A stretch of 40,134 nucleotides of DNA from an uncultured Actinomycetes bacterium (GTDB lineage Bacteria > Actinomycetota > Actinomycetes > Mycobacteriales > Mycobacteriaceae), in contig CAISDL010000081.1 in assembly GCA_903884065.1 (NCBI GenBank), forward strand, positions 77,624 through 117,757. Direction: 5' to 3'. Shown here piece after piece: positions 34,141 through 40,134 of this stretch (its first letter is position 1; every line of letters begins with the position of its first letter). Below the pieces are notes generated by a model. It had not been told where the DNA came from, did no database searches, and saw nothing but the letters and a program-made list of their open reading frames with translations. The position numbers were made by a program, and so were the translations under genes.

Positions 34141-34187
34141 TGTTCCGACTGACAGGTGGGGGGTACCAGCGTGCTGCTCGCCATTGA
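34140..34187 (+). pseudogene. Possible panD remnant (first codons only)
   Basis: An ATG at 34140 overlapping the panC stop opens a 15-codon frame beginning M-F-R and ending inside the coaX start region. Typical mycobacterial panD starts with M-(L/F)-R-T-M right after panC. This may be the scar of an almost complete panD deletion, or chance; three residues are weak evidence. Confidence 0.25.
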
Positions 34188-34995
34188 CGTCCGCAATACG
34201 CATACCGTCGTGGGCTTGGTCTCCGGATCCGGCGAACACGCGAAAGTGTTGCAGAACTGGCGTATTCGCACCGAGCCGGAAGTCACCGCCGACGAACTGG
34301 CGCTGACGATCGAAGGTCTCATCGGCGACGATTCCGAACGGATCACCGGTGCGACGGGGCTGTCCACCGTTCCTTCGGTGCTGCACGAGGTCCGGGCGAT
34401 GCTAGGCCAGTACTGGCCGTCGATACCGCACGTCCTCATCGAACCCGGCGTGCGGACCGGGATCCCGCTGCTGGTCGACAATCCCAAGGAAGTGGGCGCC
34501 GATCGGATCGTCAACTGCCTGGCCGCCTATGCCAAGTTCGCCTCCGCCGCGATCGTGGTGGATTTCGGCTCGTCGATATGTGTGGACGTGGTCTCGGCGA
34601 AGGGCGAGTTCCTCGGCGGTGCGATCGCCCCCGGTCTGCAACTGTCCTCGGACGCCGCGGCCGCCCGATCGGCCGCGCTCCGCCGCGTCGAGTTGACCAG
34701 GCCGCGCTCGGTCGTCGGCAAGAACACCGTCGAATGCATGCAGGCCGGCGCGGTTTTCGGCTTCGCCGGTCTGGTCGACGGCCTGGTTTCCCGAATCCGT
34801 CAGGACGTGGATGGATTCGCCGGCGGTGACGTGGCGGTGGTTGCCACCGGGCACACCGCGCCACTGCTGCTCCCCGAGTTGCACACTGTCGACCACTACG
34901 ACAAGCACCTCACGCTTGATGGGCTGCGGATGGTCTTCGAACGCAACCAGGAAGGCCAGCATCGGAGGGCAGGAGCGCAGCGACCCGGGAGATAG
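34171..34995 (+). CDS. coaX: Type III pantothenate kinase
   Basis: A 274-residue enzyme that phosphorylates pantothenate, the first step to coenzyme A. It begins [17 protein letters not shown] (phosphate loop), with [29 protein letters not shown] and [14 protein letters not shown]. The GTG at 34171 has a G-rich site GGTGGGGGG (34155-34163) upstream; an in-frame GTG at 34156 would add 5 residues. The last 12 or so codons, from about 34960, come from a 37-bp repeat, so the tail ([12 protein letters not shown]) differs from the usual mycobacterial end, and the stop TAG is supplied by the repeat. The catalytic core is untouched. Confidence 0.95.
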   Translation: MLLAIDVRNTHTVVGLVSGSGEHAKVLQNWRIRTEPEVTADELALTIEGLIGDDSERITGATGLSTVPSVLHEVRAMLGQYWPSIPHVLIEPGVRTGIPLLVDNPKEVGADRIVNCLAAYAKFASAAIVVDFGSSICVDVVSAKGEFLGGAIAPGLQLSSDAAAARSAALRRVELTRPRSVVGKNTVECMQAGAVFGFAGLVDGLVSRIRQDVDGFAGGDVAVVATGHTAPLLLPELHTVDHYDKHLTLDGLRMVFERNQEGQHRRAGAQRPGR

Positions 34996-35104
34996 GTATC
35001 GGAGGGCAGGAGCGCAGCGACCCGGGAGATAGGTATCGGAGGGCAGGAGCGCAGCGACCCGGGAGATAGGTATCGGAGGGCAGGAGCGCAGCGACCCGGG
35101 AGAC
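34961..35104 (-). repeat. Four tandem copies of a 37-bp dispersed repeat
   Basis: Units begin at 34961, 34998, 35035 and 35072, each starting ATCGGAGGGCAGGAGCGCAG and continuing CGACCCGGGAGATAGGT; the last lacks its final bases. The 28-bp core, in reverse complement, equals the two units at 619-684. The units are identical, so expansion is recent. The coaX stop lies in the first unit. The following 67 bases to lysS hold no other gene. Confidence 0.95.
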
Positions 35105-35171
35105 CGGCAAAGCCGCCTGAAGCCCGCCCGCTGACCCACCGGCGCCAAAAGGCCCTTTAAGCTGGCACGCC

Positions 35172-36713
35172 GTGAGCGATGCTGACGCGCCGGCTACCGG
35201 CGGCCCGCACGAGCGGACGGCCGATTCCGAGGATGTTCCCGAGCAGTTCCGGATCCGGCAGGGCAAGCGGCAGCGCTTGATCGACGAGGGGCACGAGCCC
35301 TATCCGGTCGCGGTGCCCCGCACCCACTCCCTGGCCGAGATCCGGGCCGGCTATCCCGATCTGCCCGCCGATGCCGCCACCGGGGACGTCGTCGGGGTCA
35401 CGGGGCGGGTGGTCTTCGCCCGTAACTCCGGGAAGCTGTGCTTCGCCACGCTCCAGGAGGGCGACGGCACTCAACTGCAGGCCATGGTCAGCCTGGCCGG
35501 TGTGGGAGAGGCCGCCCTGGAGGCCTGGAAGGCCGACGTCGACCTCGGCGACATCGTCTTCGTTCGCGGTGAGGTGATCAGCTCCCGGCGCGGCGAGTTG
35601 TCGGTGCTCGCCGACTCCTGGCAGATGGCCGCCAAGGCCCTGCGCCCGCTGCCGGTGGCGCACAAGGAGATGAGTGAGGAATCGCGGGTCCGGCAGCGCT
35701 ACGTCGACCTGATCGTCCGGCCGGAGGCGCGCGCGGTGGCGCGGCAGCGCATCGCCGTCGTCCGGGGCGTTCGTCACGCCCTGGAACGACGGGGCTTTCT
35801 CGAGGTCGAGACTCCGATGCTGCAGACCCTCGCCGGGGGAGCGGCGGCGCGCCCTTTCGTGACGCACTCGAATGCCCTCGACGCCGACCTTTATCTGCGG
35901 ATCGCCCCGGAACTGTTCCTGAAGCGGTGCGTGGTCGGCGGACTGGAGAAGGTCTTCGAGCTGAACCGCAATTTCCGCAACGAGGGCGCCGATTCCACGC
36001 ACTCGCCCGAATTCGCGATGCTCGAGACCTATCAGGCCTGGGGCACTTACGACGATTCAGCCCAGATGACCCGCGAACTCATTCAGGAGGTCGCCGACGA
36101 GGCACTCGGCACCCGGCAGGTCCCACTGCCCGACGGGCAGGTGTACGACCTCGACGGGGAATGGCAGTCGCTGCAGATGTACCCGTCTTTATCCGACGCG
36201 CTCGGCGAAGAGATCACCCCCGCCACGTCGCTGGAATATCTGCTGGCTATTGCCGACCGACTCGGTGTGGAGATTCCCCGGGACCGCGGATACGGCCACG
36301 GCAAACTTGTCGAGGAACTGTGGGAACACACCGTCGGCGACGCTTTGTGGGCTCCGACTTTCGTACGCGACTTTCCCGTCGAGACCACACCGTTGACCCG
36401 TGAGCACCGCAGCATTGCGGGCGTCACCGAAAAATGGGACCTCTATGTCCGCGGCTTCGAACTGGCCACCGGTTACTCCGAGCTTGTCGATCCGATAATT
36501 CAGCGGGAGAGATTCGAAGCCCAAGCCCGTGCCGCGGCCGCCGGCGATGACGAGGCGATGGCTCTCGACGAGGACTTCCTGGCCGCAATGGAGTACGCAA
36601 TGCCGCCCACGACAGGTACCGGAATGGGTATTGACCGTTTATTGATGGCTCTCACCGGGTTGTCAATTCGCGAGACGGTGTTGTTCCCCATTGTGCGGCG
36701 GCACGGCAACTGA
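35172..36713 (+). CDS. lysS: Lysyl-tRNA synthetase (class II)
   Basis: A 513-residue enzyme that charges tRNA-Lys. The N-terminal OB-fold (about 65-170) binds the anticodon; the class II core has motif 1 ([13 protein letters not shown]), motif 2 ([18 protein letters not shown]) and motif 3 ([13 protein letters not shown]). [21 protein letters not shown] is the lysine pocket region. It matches the soluble LysS1, not the membrane LysX form. The GTG at 35172 is preferred, since conserved sequence begins at VPEQFRIR about 20 residues later. The gene is preceded by the repeat array. Confidence 0.97.
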   Translation: MSDADAPATGGPHERTADSEDVPEQFRIRQGKRQRLIDEGHEPYPVAVPRTHSLAEIRAGYPDLPADAATGDVVGVTGRVVFARNSGKLCFATLQEGDGTQLQAMVSLAGVGEAALEAWKADVDLGDIVFVRGEVISSRRGELSVLADSWQMAAKALRPLPVAHKEMSEESRVRQRYVDLIVRPEARAVARQRIAVVRGVRHALERRGFLEVETPMLQTLAGGAAARPFVTHSNALDADLYLRIAPELFLKRCVVGGLEKVFELNRNFRNEGADSTHSPEFAMLETYQAWGTYDDSAQMTRELIQEVADEALGTRQVPLPDGQVYDLDGEWQSLQMYPSLSDALGEEITPATSLEYLLAIADRLGVEIPRDRGYGHGKLVEELWEHTVGDALWAPTFVRDFPVETTPLTREHRSIAGVTEKWDLYVRGFELATGYSELVDPIIQRERFEAQARAAAAGDDEAMALDEDFLAAMEYAMPPTTGTGMGIDRLLMALTGLSIRETVLFPIVRRHGN

Positions 36714-36820
36714 ACCCGCACGAAAGAATAATGTTGTAATTCAGTGCGAAGTTGTGGCACATTGTCGGCAGACGAAAACAACGTTGGCGATTCTCCCGCA
36801 CAGAAGGACCCCCGAAAGTC

Positions 36821-37165
36821 ATGGCTAAAAAAGTCACCGTCACCCTTGTCGACGATTTCGACGGTGAGGGTCCCGCGGATGAAACTGTGGAATTCTCCAT
36901 CGACGGCGTGAGCTATGAAATTGATCTCTCGTCCAAGAATGCGAAGAGGTTGCGCGAGGAATTCAAGGCGTGGACCGAAGCGGGACGCCGCGTCGGCGGA
37001 CGTCGCCGTGGGCGGCCCTCCGCCCCCGGTCGCGGCGCTCGCGCGTCGATCGACCGCGAGCAGAGTGCGGCCATCCGGGACTGGGCACGTCGCAACGGCC
37101 ACAAGGTCTCGACCCGGGGCCGGATCCCGGCCGAGATCATCGAGGCTTTCCACGCCGCAAGCTGA
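36821..37165 (+). CDS. lsr2: Nucleoid-associated xenogeneic silencer Lsr2
   Basis: A 114-residue H-NS-like protein that binds AT-rich DNA, bridges it and silences acquired genes. The N-terminal oligomerisation part begins [15 protein letters not shown]; a basic linker [12 protein letters not shown] follows, and the C-terminal DNA-binding domain holds the minor-groove hook R99-G100-R101 in [11 protein letters not shown]. The ATG at 36821 is preceded by AGAAGGA (36802-36808). The gap after lysS (36714-36820) is more AT-rich than its surroundings, fitting autoregulation by Lsr2 (inference). Confidence 0.98.
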   Translation: MAKKVTVTLVDDFDGEGPADETVEFSIDGVSYEIDLSSKNAKRLREEFKAWTEAGRRVGGRRRGRPSAPGRGARASIDREQSAAIRDWARRNGHKVSTRGRIPAEIIEAFHAAS

Positions 37166-37211
37166 GCCGCTCTCCGCTCGGGGGGTCGGTCGTCAGCCTC
37201 TCGTCAGACTG

Positions 37212-37229
37212 GTTTCGCTCGAGGCGAAG
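37212..37229 (+). promoter_or_regulatory. ClgR-like operator upstream of clpC1
   Basis: The TTCGC-n5-GCGAA inverted repeat in GTTTCGCTCGAGGCGAAG fits the ClgR consensus CGCYnAnRGCG at all but one base. ClgR activates clp genes in actinobacteria under proteotoxic stress. It lies 185 bases ahead of the clpC1 ATG, with a GATACT (37241-37246) and a TAGAGT (37346-37351) as possible -10 elements downstream. Confidence 0.6.
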
Positions 37230-37413
37230 GCGAGACTGGCGATACTGGGAAACGAATCGGCGCTCTTCGGCGTTGCACAGCAGTGTCCGCCCTGATCGGC
37301 GGGTACCGCTGGCAGGGGAGAAGTACCTCCTCGGCGCGGCCCCACTAGAGTGGACATTGAGGTGCACGGTGCCTACCGCTGCACCCAGGTGACGGAGAGC
37401 AGGTAACCACCGA

Positions 37414-39936
<2,523 letters not shown>

Positions 39937-39957
39937 TCAGCTGTCGATAGTCGCCGA

Positions 39958-39988
39958 GACGGTCGGTCACCACGGGTGGCCGGCCGTC
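39958..39988 (+). terminator. Hairpin terminator after clpC1
   Basis: A 14-bp stem with two G-T pairs: GACGGTCGGTCACC (39958-39971) and GGTGGCCGGCCGTC (39975-39988), loop ACG. Followed by TCTGCGCTTCTC, without a clean T-run. It lies 22 bases after the clpC1 stop and could serve both convergent genes. Confidence 0.75.
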
Positions 39989-40026
39989 TCTGCGCTTCTC
40001 AGTCCAGACATCGGGCTGAGTACCGA

Positions 40027-40134
40027 TCAGCGGTAGCGCGGCAGCAAGCCGAAGACCTGCTTGATGATCGTCATCACCCAGCCGCCGGCGTTGGGGCTGT
40101 GGAAGCGCGGCCAGTTCAGTTGGAAGCTGACCAC
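40027..40134 (-). CDS. 3' end of an unidentified gene
   Basis: An open frame on the reverse strand enters at the right edge and ends at the TGA at 40027-40029. The visible 35 residues include FQLNWPRFHSPNAGGWVM and end FGLLPRYR. The base composition is coding-like. I do not recognise it; the N-terminus lies outside the window, so no function is proposed. Confidence 0.6.
   Translation of the reverse strand: MVSFQLNWPRFHSPNAGGWVMTIIKQVFGLLPRYR

Noticed and set aside
34961..35104. CRISPR-like array next to coaX
   Set aside because: The 37-bp units abut with no unique spacers, and no cas gene is present.

Overview
The window is a high-GC chromosome segment from a mycobacterium, most likely a non-tuberculous, environmental-type (Mycolicibacterium-like) species. 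Lsr2, ClpC1, the mycobacterial DNA topoisomerase I, EphA and the FtsH-fol-pan-coaX-lysS-lsr2-clpC1 gene order all support this. The order is that of the M. tuberculosis Rv3649 to Rv3596c region, recognised from memory and seen here in inverted orientation. No transposase, integrase, prophage or CRISPR array is visible. Several blocks known between these genes in M. tuberculosis are absent (Rv3633-Rv3643, and the espA/C/D and PE/PPE/esx genes around ephA).

Layout. Bases 1-7926 hold a divergent helicase fragment, cspA, a conserved hypothetical gene, topA, a membrane class III adenylate cyclase (reverse strand), the DNA polymerase III delta' gene, tRNA-Thr(CGT) and a small hypothetical gene. Bases 7923-17394 form one reverse-strand block of six tightly packed genes: a lysine-type epsilon-poly-lysine-synthase-like NRPS (Pls/PosA type), an M1 metallopeptidase, a polysaccharide-flippase-like membrane protein, a PpgS-like polyprenyl-phosphate glycosyltransferase, its DUF2304 partner and a large GT-C-like membrane protein. 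Bases 17497-18611 carry a probable manganese (yybP-ykoY) riboswitch and terC. Then come an OHCU-decarboxylase-like gene with its catalytic histidine changed, ppa, a DacB-type D,D-carboxypeptidase, a DUF2342 metalloprotease, tilS, hpt, a SIMPL-domain lipoprotein and ephA.

Bases 25797-34995 are a forward run: ftsH, the folate genes folE-folP1-folB-folK, a DUF3180 membrane protein, a proline-rich membrane protein, a DUF2520 Rossmann protein, panC and coaX. panD, normally between panC and coaX, is missing; only 30 bases separate the two. The coaX end is built from a 37-bp tandem repeat whose core also occurs, inverted, beside cspA 34 kb away. lysS, lsr2 (nucleoid xenogeneic silencer), clpC1 (behind a ClgR-like operator) and the 3' end of an unidentified reverse-strand gene close the window.

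Most exciting: the 7.9-17.4 kb block. The adenylation domain reads by eye as a lysine code, the protein has the six-helix, three-module C-terminus of poly-lysine synthases, and it is translationally coupled to an M1 peptidase, the family of known poly-lysine-degrading enzymes, and to a lipid-linked sugar pathway. This suggests a cationic isopeptide made at the membrane and linked functionally to cell-wall glycosylation.
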